A DNA stretch of 64,000 bases. Source: an uncultured Aquimarina sp. GTDB taxonomy: Bacteria > Bacteroidota > Bacteroidia > Flavobacteriales > Flavobacteriaceae. A program made the position numbers and the translations under genes. A model generated the notes under the pieces. It worked only from the letters and a program-made list of their open reading frames with translations. It did not search any database and was not told where the DNA came from. Positions 27,319 to 35,787 of the stretch are shown here, piece after piece (positions within the stretch are counted from its first letter, which is position 1; the number at the start of each line of letters is the position of its first letter). Where the stretch lies: contig CANMCO010000005.1 in assembly GCA_947496355.1 (NCBI GenBank), positions 186,001 to 250,000 of the forward strand, in the 5' to 3' direction.

Positions 27319-27624
27319 TTATATAAGTTCTAAAGTAGTTGGTTGAATAATGCCAAAGATGTCCGACTCTTTCATAATAAGCGCATCAATACCCTCAATA
27401 GTAATTTCCGTTCCAGAATACTTTCCATATAATACGCCATCACCAACTTTTACAGTCATGGGTTCATCTTTTTTACCTTTTCCTACGGCTAATACGATTC
27501 CCTTTTGAGGTTTTTCCTTAGCAGTATCAGGGATGATAATGCCCCCCTTTGATTTTTTTTCTGCTATATCGGCTTTTACCAATACCCCATCGGCTAGCGG
27601 TTGTATTTTGAATTTATGCATCAT
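27319..27624 (-). CDS. Second GroES-type co-chaperonin, island-encoded, no GroEL beside it
   Basis: A 101-residue GroES-like protein, full length for the family. It has the mobile loop ([12 protein letters not shown]), roof-loop region and conserved [14 protein letters not shown]. It resembles the chromosomal GroES at 58566-58841 but is clearly different. No groEL lies near it. Instead it follows a 64-residue protein and a glycosyltransferase on the minus strand with short gaps. It might cap the housekeeping GroEL under stress. Start is ATG at 27624 or the next codon. Confidence 0.88.
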   Translation of the reverse strand: MMHKFKIQPLADGVLVKADIAEKKSKGGIIIPDTAKEKPQKGIVLAVGKGKKDEPMTVKVGDGVLYGKYSGTEITIEGIDALIMKESDIFGIIQPTTLELI

Positions 27625-27643
27625 TTTTTTTCTTAATTACAGT

Positions 27644-27838
27644 TCAATAGGTTTGGAGCTCAGCAAAAAGCAATTCTAACTCTGCTCTGGTTTTCTTAAG
27701 TTTAACTTCAAGATTATCAAGCATCATTTCTTTTTGCTCATCTTTAAAGTCAAAATCCTTGTCGGATAGAAAAGGAAATCTCCGTTTGAGCATTACCTTT
27801 TGTTCTCGCCAACTTCTTGTAATATTCGTTTTAGTCAT
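27644..27838 (-). CDS. Small charged protein of unknown function
   Basis: A 64-residue hydrophilic protein (SWREQKVMLKRRFPFLSDKD, then DNLEVKLKKTRAELELLFAE). The N-terminal part has the look of CsbD-type or other small stress proteins (W-x-x-x-K...LSDKD), while the C-terminus is a probable coiled coil. It is placed eight bases after the glycosyltransferase stop and 19 before GroES, so all three are likely one transcript. I cannot name the family. Confidence 0.6.
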   Translation of the reverse strand: MTKTNITRSWREQKVMLKRRFPFLSDKDFDFKDEQKEMMLDNLEVKLKKTRAELELLFAELQTY

Positions 27839-27846
27839 TTTAATAT

Positions 27847-28881
27847 TTATTTGTTCCCATTAAGCATTTGTTTCGTTGATGGACTTATGATTGTTTCTGG
27901 ATCTAATAGGGCACTTTTTTTTGTATCAATATTAAGCGTTTGAACAAGGTTAAAATCAATACTATTAGAATTATTTATTATTTGATTTGTTGTCAAAACT
28001 TTCTCCAAAGTATCCAATATAGATTCATCAACTCTTTCATCAAATTTTCGGGCAAATAAGTTATCTCCTTGCATTAAAAAGTCAATATCCGATCCTGTCA
28101 AAGTTTTTGGTTTCAATTTTATATCACCATCAGCTATCCATATAACAACTCTTTTATCATCGTTTATGATTGTTTCTTTGAATGAAGTATTCATTAGTGC
28201 AGTTTGAAAAAATGATTCATCAGCAATTAGGATCTTATGATAGAAATCTTCAAACTTTTTCACTTCGGGACTCTCACAGATAAATTCGCAGCATGCTCTG
28301 GTCAAGATCATCCATTGTCCGCCGACATACGAGGTCACATTTTTCATGAAAGATCTTTTATAGGGTATCCCCGAAAAGCCAATATCTATCTCCTGAAAAT
28401 AGTTTTCAACGCGGTTCGGCGTACTAGGTCGTTCCATAATTTGATTGACTATTTTTATGAAGTTTTTCCCTTTATTCCTGTTCAAAAAATCAAGGATAAA
28501 ATCTTGAGATTTCAAAGGGAAATCCTGATCGCTTAGATTAATAAAAAAATCCCATTTCAGACAACGGTTTAAAAGGTACTTCATTCCATTAATTTGAGAC
28601 TGTACCATGCTGTATCCACCACATACTATATTTTCATTTTTTAAGACATAAGCGTTGGAGTAATCTTCTATAAAAGCTTTAATATCCTTTTTTATATTGA
28701 TATCTGTTTTTTGGTCGATATGGATTAAGTAATGGTTTTCTGGATGGTAAATGGCTTTGAATAATCGTTTGAACTGTCTAGGGAAACGATAAACTAATAT
28801 GAAGTAGGCTATTTTCGGCTTCTTTTTTGGAATGTTAAAATGAAAGCTTTGCTTTTTTGTTATACCTAATTCTTGTGTCAT
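27847..28881 (-). CDS. Branch-type (GT14, core-2/I-branching-like) glycosyltransferase
   Basis: A 344-residue protein with the Branch/GT14 layout: KIAYFILVYRFPRQFKRLF near residue 24, YLIHIDQKTD at about 51, FINLSDQDFPLKSQDFI at about 111-127, and GGQWMILTRACCEFI at about 185. No signal peptide or membrane helix. In bacteria this family transfers sugars to surface glycans. It is the first gene of a short minus-strand run with the 64-residue protein and GroES, following the small protein at 28931. Sugar donor and acceptor are unknown. Confidence 0.85.
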   Translation of the reverse strand: MTQELGITKKQSFHFNIPKKKPKIAYFILVYRFPRQFKRLFKAIYHPENHYLIHIDQKTDINIKKDIKAFIEDYSNAYVLKNENIVCGGYSMVQSQINGMKYLLNRCLKWDFFINLSDQDFPLKSQDFILDFLNRNKGKNFIKIVNQIMERPSTPNRVENYFQEIDIGFSGIPYKRSFMKNVTSYVGGQWMILTRACCEFICESPEVKKFEDFYHKILIADESFFQTALMNTSFKETIINDDKRVVIWIADGDIKLKPKTLTGSDIDFLMQGDNLFARKFDERVDESILDTLEKVLTTNQIINNSNSIDFNLVQTLNIDTKKSALLDPETIISPSTKQMLNGNK

Positions 28882-28930
28882 TTTATATATGTGTTATTTA
28901 GTTCTTAACTTTTGTCGTTACAATCAATCA

Positions 28931-29098
28931 TTATAAAAGTTCTCTTTCAAAAAATACTACTTCCTTTTTCTCAGGATCTTCTGCAAACGTACAGTAGTAT
29001 ATTCTACGGTAATATAATCGTACAATCAATTTAACTTCAGGGTTTGCTTTAGCGTAAACAGTATCGCCTGGTTTGAATTTACTTTCTTGTCCTAACAT
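28931..29098 (-). CDS. Small conserved protein (YodC/DUF2158-like pattern), copy 2
   Basis: A 55-residue protein starting at ATG 29096-29098 and ending with TAA at 28931-28933. Key text: FKPGDTVYAKANPEVKLIVR, then RIYYCTFAEDPEKKEV. It aligns over most of its length with the 60-residue protein at 24108-24290, on the other strand of the same island segment. This paralogy is the main evidence that it is coding. It lies 12 bases after the cupin stop and 49 before the glycosyltransferase start. Function unknown. Confidence 0.65.
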   Translation of the reverse strand: MLGQESKFKPGDTVYAKANPEVKLIVRLYYRRIYYCTFAEDPEKKEVVFFERELL

Positions 29099-29110
29099 GT
29101 ATTATTATAT

Positions 29111-29461
29111 TTAAATGCTTATGTCCTCATAACCACTCTTAATGATGGTTGACAACATTTTAAAACGCTTGTTAGCCTTTACTATATTCCTTGCATGAGC
29201 AGGGATTATGATTGCCTGACCAGTTTCAATTGTACTCGATTTTTCGTTAATAATAATCTCAGCTTCTCCATCTATAATCTGAATGAGGTTATCAAAAGGA
29301 GATATTTTTGAGGGTAATGCTTCTCCCATATCAAATGATGATATAGTTACAGTTCCTGTTTTTTTCTTCAGAATTGCCTTCATAACTACAGATCCAGGTA
29401 TGTAATCAACGGTGTTAGCTAATTCATGCGTACAGGATTTTTCTAATTCACTATTTTTCAT
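29111..29461 (-). CDS. Small cupin-domain protein
   Basis: A 116-residue single-domain cupin. The second cupin motif region (GQAIIIPAHARNIVKAN, about 85-101) and IQIIDGEAEIIINEK (about 59-73) are visible; GEALPSKISPFDNLIQ takes the place of the first motif. The usual HxH pair of motif 1 is not obvious (SPFDN), so metal binding is doubtful. It may act as a small-molecule sensor or isomerase. Same strand as the small gene at 28931 and possibly cotranscribed. Confidence 0.78.
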   Translation of the reverse strand: MKNSELEKSCTHELANTVDYIPGSVVMKAILKKKTGTVTISSFDMGEALPSKISPFDNLIQIIDGEAEIIINEKSSTIETGQAIIIPAHARNIVKANKRFKMLSTIIKSGYEDISI

Positions 29462-29528
29462 TGATAATATGTTATAGAAGGTTAAGACTAACTAGGAGAA
29501 GGTGATCAGATGGTTTCTTTTATAACAT

Positions 29529-29645
29529 TTAATCATCATTTCTTTTCTGCTTTCTTTTTGCTGCTTTTGCTGCCCTTTTTTCTTTCAAATTTTTTGCAGG
29601 TGTTTTTTTACCTGACTTGGCTTTACCTTCTTTTTCTTTTGACAT
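29529..29645 (-). CDS. Small lysine/alanine-rich basic protein
   Basis: A 38-residue frame from ATG 29643-29645 to TAA at 29529-29531. The product is almost entirely Lys, Ala, Glu and Arg (KEKRAAKAAKRKQK core). Lys-rich peptides of this type occur as small annotated proteins in Flavobacteriaceae. The composition can also arise by chance in AT-rich DNA, so this is tentative. It sits 68 bases upstream of the cupin gene on the same strand. Confidence 0.4.
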   Translation of the reverse strand: MSKEKEGKAKSGKKTPAKNLKEKRAAKAAKRKQKRNDD

Positions 29646-29863
29646 GATTCTCTGTTTTAAGATTATGAATAACGCACCCCATATGGGACGGTTTTAATGT
29701 GTATACAAAAATCAGTTAATTAAAGACTTAATGAGTTACACTAGTCTGAACCTACATTACATATATCACACTTTTGTATGATATTACATTAAATATATGG
29801 CAACCTATTTACCAGGATTAGTATGATTATATAGTAAGTTGACTTTAGAAAAGAGGCAAATAA

Positions 29864-30754
29864 TTATAATGAAGAAGGTATTATATCGCTCTTCTTTTCC
29901 AAAGGTTTTTTATAGACAATTGTACGATGTGGATATGGAATTTCAATGCCTTCCTTATCAAACCTTTTTTTAGTGGATTGATTAATATCATAATGCATTT
30001 CGAAGGCTTTGTATGGATTATCACACCATACTCTTGCTTTCAGATTCACAGAACTCTCTCCAAATCCAATGAGAAAAACCTGAACAATTTCTAAACCTTT
30101 ATTTTTTTCCTTCTTAGATCGATTATCAATACAAAAAGGGTGTTTTTCTGCTTCTTCTCGCATAATGGTTATGGCGGTATCAATATCGCTTTCGTAACTA
30201 ATTCCAATAACAATTGACTCACATATTTTTTCGTTTGCTATGCTACTGTTGATGACCGTTTCACTACTTATGATTGAGTTGGGGATAATAATCCTTCTAT
30301 TTTCAAAATTGACAATTACGGTGTGTCTTAAAGTAATATCTTCTACCGTTCCTGTATGTTGATTAGCTATTGTGATAAAATCACCTACTCTAAAGGGCTT
30401 AAAAATAACAATAAAAGTTCCACTAACAATATTAGATAAAGCTTGTTGTGCGGCTAATCCAAGAATAGCTAGAAAAATACCTGCACTTGCAAAAACCGTA
30501 AGGGCATAAGCTTTGAGGGGAGGAATTAGAAAAGTAATGGTAGCTAAGGCAATTAGCCAAAATAGCAAAGCAACAGCATTTTTAAAAAAATGATAATGAG
30601 TAGGCGCTATTTGAGAGTTTTTTGAAGTATGTAGAATATATTTATTGAGTATCCATATCGATAATTTGATAAGTACTATAGTAATGATAATAACAATGAT
30701 AATTATGAAGAGGTAATTGTTACTCCATCTCGTTATAAACTCTATTATTTCCAT
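29864..30754 (-). CDS. MscS-family mechanosensitive channel
   Basis: A 296-residue small-conductance channel. There are about three N-terminal membrane helices (14-36, 55-75, 82-110) with the pore-lining Gly/Ala-rich third helix (FASAGIFLAILGLAAQQALSN). Then come the beta domain (FRVGDFITIANQHTGTVEDI, RRIIIPNSIISS) and a C-terminal domain. Length matches MscS itself (about 286). It would release solutes on hypo-osmotic shock at the inner membrane. It sits in a run of membrane and stress genes together with the SPFH protein upstream. Confidence 0.92.
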   Translation of the reverse strand: MEIIEFITRWSNNYLFIIIIVIIITIVLIKLSIWILNKYILHTSKNSQIAPTHYHFFKNAVALLFWLIALATITFLIPPLKAYALTVFASAGIFLAILGLAAQQALSNIVSGTFIVIFKPFRVGDFITIANQHTGTVEDITLRHTVIVNFENRRIIIPNSIISSETVINSSIANEKICESIVIGISYESDIDTAITIMREEAEKHPFCIDNRSKKEKNKGLEIVQVFLIGFGESSVNLKARVWCDNPYKAFEMHYDINQSTKKRFDKEGIEIPYPHRTIVYKKPLEKKSDIIPSSL

Positions 30755-30885
30755 AAGTTGTGATTTGACTTTAGCAGACCGAATGATAAGCTCTATGCTT
30801 ATTTTGATTATTACCAGAAATCAAATGAATCAGCACAAATAAAATTGTTAAGAATCATAGAGATTAAAACCCCAGGGTCATAATA

Positions 30886-31761
30886 TCATTCTTTTTGTTT
30901 TTTAACCACATCACTGACTCCAATAAATGGTATAGCACCTGCACCTGTAACATGCGGTAAAATCCCATTCCATTTTTCTATCGCTTTAAGGTTTGCTTCT
31001 ATCTTTCTGAGTTCAATCAAATCAGGTGAAATATTCATTTTTTGTAAACGTAGCGCCTCTGCTTCAGCTGTTGCAGCAGCAATAGTTTGCTCTGCCTCCA
31101 CTTTTATCCTATCTAAATCTCGCTTTGCTTTTAATGCATTTTGTTCTGCGGTTTGTTTTGCTTCAATGGCATCTGTAAAAGTTTGAGAAAAGCTAAAAGA
31201 GATAATCGAAAAGGCATCAACAGATATATTTGATGCAAGTAATCTCAAAGTGAGTGCCTCTTGCATTTCGGTGCTGACCGCAGGTCTTTTGGTAATTAAT
31301 TCTTCTGCAGTATACCTGGCTGAAACGGCTTTCATCACCTCTTGAATTGCCGGATCAATAATGCGCTCTTTAAATTCTACTCCGATGGTTTGATACACCA
31401 GATTTGCTTTATCCGGTATGATATGATAATTCAGTGCTACTGATAAATCTACATCCTGAAGATCAGAAGAGGAAGAGGCAGCATCAGTCATTGCTTTTTG
31501 GATTTTTACATCTATTAGAGTAACTGTTTGTACTATAGGTATTTTGAAATGAATCCCTTCTCCTAGTACTACGTCTTGAACTGCACCAAAATTCTGAACA
31601 ATTCCTCTTTCACCAGCTCCCACTTGAGTCCATGGCTTAAATACTATCAATAATATAGGTATTATTGCCAAAATAAATAATTTCTTCCATTTACCATTTT
31701 TCAATATGTCATTTATTTTGTTTATATCTTGATTATCCATCATAATTTTATTTTGATACAA
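30886..31761 (-). CDS. SPFH/prohibitin-family membrane protein
   Basis: A 291-residue protein with one N-terminal membrane helix (about 26-42), then an SPFH/prohibitin domain (GERGIVQNFGAVQDVVLGEG, IDVKIQKAM) and a long Ala/Glu-rich coiled coil (about 195-255, ending KAKRDLDRIKVEAEQ). It closely follows the prohibitin plan. Such proteins form large ring scaffolds that modulate membrane proteases or microdomains. Start could be the first Met or either Met at residues 7-8. It is 131 bases upstream of the MscS gene on the same strand. Confidence 0.88.
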   Translation of the reverse strand: MYQNKIMMDNQDINKINDILKNGKWKKLFILAIIPILLIVFKPWTQVGAGERGIVQNFGAVQDVVLGEGIHFKIPIVQTVTLIDVKIQKAMTDAASSSSDLQDVDLSVALNYHIIPDKANLVYQTIGVEFKERIIDPAIQEVMKAVSARYTAEELITKRPAVSTEMQEALTLRLLASNISVDAFSIISFSFSQTFTDAIEAKQTAEQNALKAKRDLDRIKVEAEQTIAAATAEAEALRLQKMNISPDLIELRKIEANLKAIEKWNGILPHVTGAGAIPFIGVSDVVKKQKE

Positions 31762-32146
31762 AAATGAGATAATTAACGGCTAACTGAGTTACACCACGTA
31801 AGACCTATATTACATATATCACACATTATCAAATGTCAAAAAAAGAAAAGATTACTTAGGATAAAAAACAACTTTCAACGCTACCGATTGTCTGTAAAAA
31901 TAACCTCATTTTTATGGTGATGAATAAAAGGGTGATTTCGTTTATAGGGATCACCCATTAGCATAAGGAATAGGGCTGAAAAAATAGTAGCCATCAAACC
32001 TAATGAGGGGTATTTTGTGGTATACAAGTATCAGAACAATATATCCGTTTATCTGAATGATACAAAATTAAGAAAATGGTATCCTGTAAATTAGTATAAA
32101 AGATTGGTCTATACATTTAGAATTTGGTTAATATGGTATTAGTCGA
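31762..32146. other. Intergenic spacer, 385 bases, no gene seen
   Basis: AT-rich, with no credible frame or hairpin. It lies between two minus-strand genes and should carry the SPFH gene promoter. Confidence 0.5.
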
Positions 32147-32725
32147 TTATAAATCTTCTAAATTTTGTTTACGCTTTTCTTTCAGTTGCTTATAAAATGT
32201 AGGTGTCAAACCTGTAGTTTTTTTGAATTGATTAGATAAATGTGCAACACTACTGTAGTGTAGTTTATGGGAAATCTCAGTAAGATTTAATTCATCATAA
32301 ATAATCAATTCTTTGACTCTTTCAATTTTATGAATAATAATAAATTGCTGAATAGTAATTCCCTTCACTTCTGAAAATATATTAGCCAGATAGGTATAGT
32401 CATAACCTATTTTTTCACTGATATAATCAGAGTAATTCACTTTGGGTAGTTCATCTGTGTAATGGATCATTTCGATAATAACATTTCTGATTTTTTCAAT
32501 CAGAATACTTTTTTTATTATCCATCAATTCCAAGCCAGATTTGCTTAGATTTCTCTTCAGTTGTAGACGTTGTTCCTTAGTTATATCTTCTAAGACTTCA
32601 ATAATACCTAGTTCAACAACTACATAATGCAATCCAAGTTTTTTCAACTCTTCTTTTACCATGAGTTTACATCGTAAACTGACCATATATTTTATGAAGA
32701 GTTTTGTGCTCATGATTTTATCCAT
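32147..32725 (-). CDS. AraC-family regulator with degenerate HMA-like N-terminal domain
   Basis: A 192-residue regulator. Residues about 90-185 are an AraC/XylS DNA-binding domain (YTYLANIFSEVKGITIQQF, LTEISHKLHYSSVAHLSNQ, TTGLTPTFYKQ). Residues about 8-75 resemble the ferredoxin-like heavy-metal-associated (HMA) domain found on this Bacteroidota AraC subgroup, but the MxCxxC site reads M14-V-S16-L-R-C19, with the first Cys replaced by Ser. It may therefore sense something other than the usual soft metal or have lost sensing. It stands upstream of the SPFH/MscS pair and is a candidate regulator of the segment. Confidence 0.85.
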   Translation of the reverse strand: MDKIMSTKLFIKYMVSLRCKLMVKEELKKLGLHYVVVELGIIEVLEDITKEQRLQLKRNLSKSGLELMDNKKSILIEKIRNVIIEMIHYTDELPKVNYSDYISEKIGYDYTYLANIFSEVKGITIQQFIIIHKIERVKELIIYDELNLTEISHKLHYSSVAHLSNQFKKTTGLTPTFYKQLKEKRKQNLEDL

Positions 32726-32873
32726 TTATATTTCACAAGGTATTTGTTTTATATTATAAATAGGACAGTTTAAGAAAATAAACTCTATAAGAATCTCTAA
32801 ATTATGAGTAGCTTTTTCCTATAGAGCCAAACAAGGATTCAGACCTTTTACTATTGAAAATTGAGGTTTTATA

Positions 32874-33227
32874 TCATTTTCGAAGATGATGCCAAGACAC
32901 AAGCTTCTGTAGGCGTATTATAGTCGATACTTCTCTGCTACCTTTTTCCTCCATAATTATATCCTTAGTAAACGAGATTATGAAATTTTGTCCAACATGT
33001 TTATTGATATATAATGGATATTTTTCAAGTATAATAGATAGAATTTCGTTAAAAACTATTGTCCTTTCAAGTCCTGATTCAGTTTTATAACAAAACGAAT
33101 AACCGTCCTCGATACGACCTTGGTATATTCCTTCTAATTTTTCGATCCCCTCTATTTTTTGATAAGGAAAAACAACAAATGAGGTCAATGTTAAGATTAA
33201 TAGTGTGATCTGCATCATTGTTTTCAT
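32874..33227 (-). CDS. Small exported protein of unknown function
   Basis: A 117-residue protein with a clear cleavable leader (MMQITLLILTLTSFVVFP, about 4-21) and a mature part of about 95 residues (YQGRIEDGYSFCYKTESG, IIMEEKGSREVSTIIRL). I do not recognise it. It may be periplasmic. It is the last gene before the 800-base spacer at the tRNA. Confidence 0.55.
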   Translation of the reverse strand: MKTMMQITLLILTLTSFVVFPYQKIEGIEKLEGIYQGRIEDGYSFCYKTESGLERTIVFNEILSIILEKYPLYINKHVGQNFIISFTKDIIMEEKGSREVSTIIRLQKLVSWHHLRK

Positions 33228-34031
33228 CTTTTGTTAGGAATTTAATACCAGAATTTATTTTAGATCCTTCTGACCAAAACACAATATACACCCTTTTATT
33301 CTTTTAGCTTGATCCATAAGATCTTCTTTTCATAGATATACTAATACCAGATAAGAAAAGGATGTTAATATGATCTTACGAAAACTACTTGTTAACTTGA
33401 TATTTAGACTGCTATCAATTTTAGTAACGTAAATTCCAGAACAACGAAACACGGTACTTTAAGCAATATAATCTTTTAAGTATATTGCAAAAATCGAGGT
33501 CTTATCGTACTACCTAAATAATGCCTAAGTTTACATTAATAAGACAAATAATAGCCTTAGACCCTCTCGAGCATTCTACCCAAAGGACACAATTTTCACA
33601 TAACAAAAGCATTCATGAAACCTAATACCTAGAAACTCATATATCAAATACTTACACAAAACCCATAAACAAAGAAGAGTAATCCTATTTGTAGAAAAAA
33701 ACTCTTTTATTGCGTTTTTTTAATAAAAACTGTACGTAAGTCTAAACTCTTTCTTTTGTAACAACTCCAAATACCTGATTTTCGGTTTTCATATATAAAA
33801 ACTTCAAAAATAGGTACTTCGTTTGGGTACTTCAAAAGGTGCTTTTATTATTCAAAATATTTTTGAATCAATTTAATTCACACATTTACAATCATTTACA
33901 CCTATAAATTACCAAAAATGTATTTTGAGACCTTCGGGTGGATGATACGAAAAGTCCGCCCTTTGCAAGATGAAATTGGACTAAAAAATAAAAGCTAAAA
34001 CATTAAATTTCAATGTTTTAGCTTTAAAAAG
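33228..34031. other. 804-base spacer between the island and the tRNA, no gene seen
   Basis: This is where a tRNA-adjacent integrase gene would be expected, but every frame is broken by stops. It contains ggtacttc/gggtacttc elements at about 33810-33835 that echo the att-adjacent block, a short gaccttcggg (33929-33938) copied from the tRNA anticodon arm, and a terminator directly beside the tRNA 3' end. Confidence 0.6.
33990..34026 (-). terminator. Terminator of the initiator tRNA gene
   Basis: Stem aaagctaaaacatt / aatgttttagcttt around a short AT loop, immediately downstream of the tRNA 3' end on the minus strand and rich in A/T on both flanks. Confidence 0.75.
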
Positions 34032-34104
34032 TAGCGGGAACAGGACTCGAACCTGTGACCTTCGGGTTATGAGCCCGACGAGCTGCCTACTGCTCTATCC
34101 CGCG
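34032..34104 (-). tRNA. Initiator tRNA-fMet (anticodon CAU)
   Basis: Reads 5' CGCGGGATAGAGCAGTAGG on the minus strand, with the anticodon CAU encoded at 34069-34071. All four arms form. Initiator marks are the three G-C pairs closing the anticodon stem (CGGG...CCCG) and an unpaired 1-72 position: here C1 faces U72 rather than the textbook A72. CCA is not encoded. The 3' half of this gene is the source of the repeats at 8860 and 23245. Confidence 0.95.
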
Positions 34105-34205
34105 CTATTGGACGGCAAATATACAACCATTTTTAGTTTAAACAATACTATTTATACTAAAAAAATCAAAAATAACTCAATGCATTAATAATGAATATTT
34201 TACAA

Positions 34206-34388
34206 CTATTGCTCGATGCTCAACGCTTCAAAAGATAATAATTCTTGCTCTTCAAACCTGGGATGTAACTCTATAGGATTGCAACAAACTTCACAGTCTT
34301 CGACATATACTTGATAAGTAATAGACGGATCTAAAAGCATGGAAATTTCCTCCCAGCAATATGGGCATTGAAAGAAGTGTTCGAACAT
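34206..34388 (-). CDS. CPXCG-motif cysteine-rich zinc-ribbon protein
   Basis: A 60-residue protein with C8-P-Y-C11 and C32-E-V-C35-C36, the pattern of the CPXCG small zinc-ribbon family. It is acidic elsewhere. Size and motif match the family well. Function is unknown in all members I am aware of. It is the first gene to the right of the tRNA and probably part of the core chromosome. Confidence 0.85.
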   Translation of the reverse strand: MFEHFFQCPYCWEEISMLLDPSITYQVYVEDCEVCCNPIELHPRFEEQELLSFEALSIEQ

Positions 34389-34449
34389 AATTCTTTAGAA
34401 TAACTACCAGAAGACACTTCGACAAGCGTAGTGTCCAACTAGATTACGT

Positions 34450-35787
34450 TTAAAACTCTGTATTTAGTAATTGACCAGTAAGCTGCAACAATTGTAACTC
34501 TGCGATCTTAGCATCATATTTTGCAGAATTTTTATTGGTTTCTGCTAAGATTAAGTTAATCTGCGCCTGTCTGAATTCTATCGATGTAATTTGGCCAAGT
34601 TTAAATCGCTCTTTTGAGCGTTCAAAATTATTTTGATTGGTAATCACATTTTGCTGTTGGATTTTATAAACATTCAGCCTATTTTCATAATTTCCTGATG
34701 CGTTAGCAATATCTCTTTTTACTTCTTGTTCTATTTGTTTTTGTTGAATCTCCTGATTTTCTAGAGCTATTCTGGCATTCTTGATTTGCGTAATAGTACT
34801 TCCTCCATCAAACAGATTCCAGCTAAGGTTAAGAGACCCAGAAAGCCCATCAGAAGTAAGTGTTGCTAAAAAAGAAGCCGCATTATTATTATTTTTATTC
34901 CATCCATAGGACCCCGTTAAACCAATAGTTGGTAAATACCCTGATTTGCTTACCTTGAGATCATATTCATTAATCTTAATATTGCTCTTGTTTCGCAAAA
35001 TCCTTACGTTGTTCTCCATCGTCTTTTCCACAAAACCATCTAGTTGCAGCTGATTAATAAAACTAATGGTAGTATCTACATCAAACACATGAGACAGGTC
35101 TTTGTCTATAATCAAATTTAAATCACGCTTGGTGTTTTGTAACTGCTGTCTTGTGCTGATAAGATTAATACTGTCATTAGCCACGTCTACTTCGGCATTT
35201 AGCACATCCAGTTTTGTGTTTTGTCCATACTCAAACTGATAATCAGCCCGGGTTATTCTCTCCTGAGATATCTGTAAAGTTTCTTCTAAAATCTCAACAT
35301 TTTCAGTTAATCTTGCGATTTCAAAATACACAGTGCATAGCTGAAGTATTGTATTTTCAATGGTTTCACGAGCTTGCAGTTCGGACAAATTATATTGTTC
35401 TTTTAGTCTTTTATAATTGTAAAAACGTCCTAATCCATCAAAAAGAGTATAATTTAAATCTATCCCTGCATTATAACGATCACTTTCGGCACCATCTAAA
35501 ACATTTATTTCTCCATTCGAAAACTCGGCCTCTATGTTATCTCTGTTATATACTGCCGAGGCATTACCTGATACATTAGGTAAATACCCCGAATTAAGGA
35601 TATTCTTATTATTCTTTGAAATTTCAATGTTGTTGGTAGCTACAAGTATTCCAAAATTGTTTTCTAACGTTAATCGTATAGCCTCGTCTTTTGTTAACTT
35701 CTGGGCAATGGTATTCCCTGAAACCAAAAGAAGAAGAAACATTATTTTTAATATATATCTATGCTTGCAATTCATGATGCTCTTCAC
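34450..35787 (-). CDS. TolC-family outer-membrane efflux protein
   Basis: A 445-residue outer-membrane factor with signal peptide (to about residue 28, ending TIAQ), two helical repeats each with the TolC-type sequence (NFGILVATNNIEISKNN; ERFKLGQITSIEFRQAQIN) and long coiled-coil helices. It would form the trimeric exit duct for the RND pump encoded directly upstream. The first ATG (35787) overlaps the RND gene by 29 bases; the second ATG (35775, starting MNCKHRY) is equally plausible. Last gene of the MFP-RND-TolC operon. Confidence 0.92.
   Translation of the reverse strand: MKSIMNCKHRYILKIMFLLLLVSGNTIAQKLTKDEAIRLTLENNFGILVATNNIEISKNNKNILNSGYLPNVSGNASAVYNRDNIEAEFSNGEINVLDGAESDRYNAGIDLNYTLFDGLGRFYNYKRLKEQYNLSELQARETIENTILQLCTVYFEIARLTENVEILEETLQISQERITRADYQFEYGQNTKLDVLNAEVDVANDSINLISTRQQLQNTKRDLNLIIDKDLSHVFDVDTTISFINQLQLDGFVEKTMENNVRILRNKSNIKINEYDLKVSKSGYLPTIGLTGSYGWNKNNNNAASFLATLTSDGLSGSLNLSWNLFDGGSTITQIKNARIALENQEIQQKQIEQEVKRDIANASGNYENRLNVYKIQQQNVITNQNNFERSKERFKLGQITSIEFRQAQINLILAETNKNSAKYDAKIAELQLLQLTGQLLNTEF

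Noticed and set aside
33085..33291. A 68-residue minus-strand frame over the small exported protein
   Set aside because: It overlaps the better-supported signal-peptide-bearing protein in another frame.
33929..33938. A tRNA fragment gaccttcggg
   Set aside because: Ten bases only; too short to interpret beyond a possible trace of recombination.
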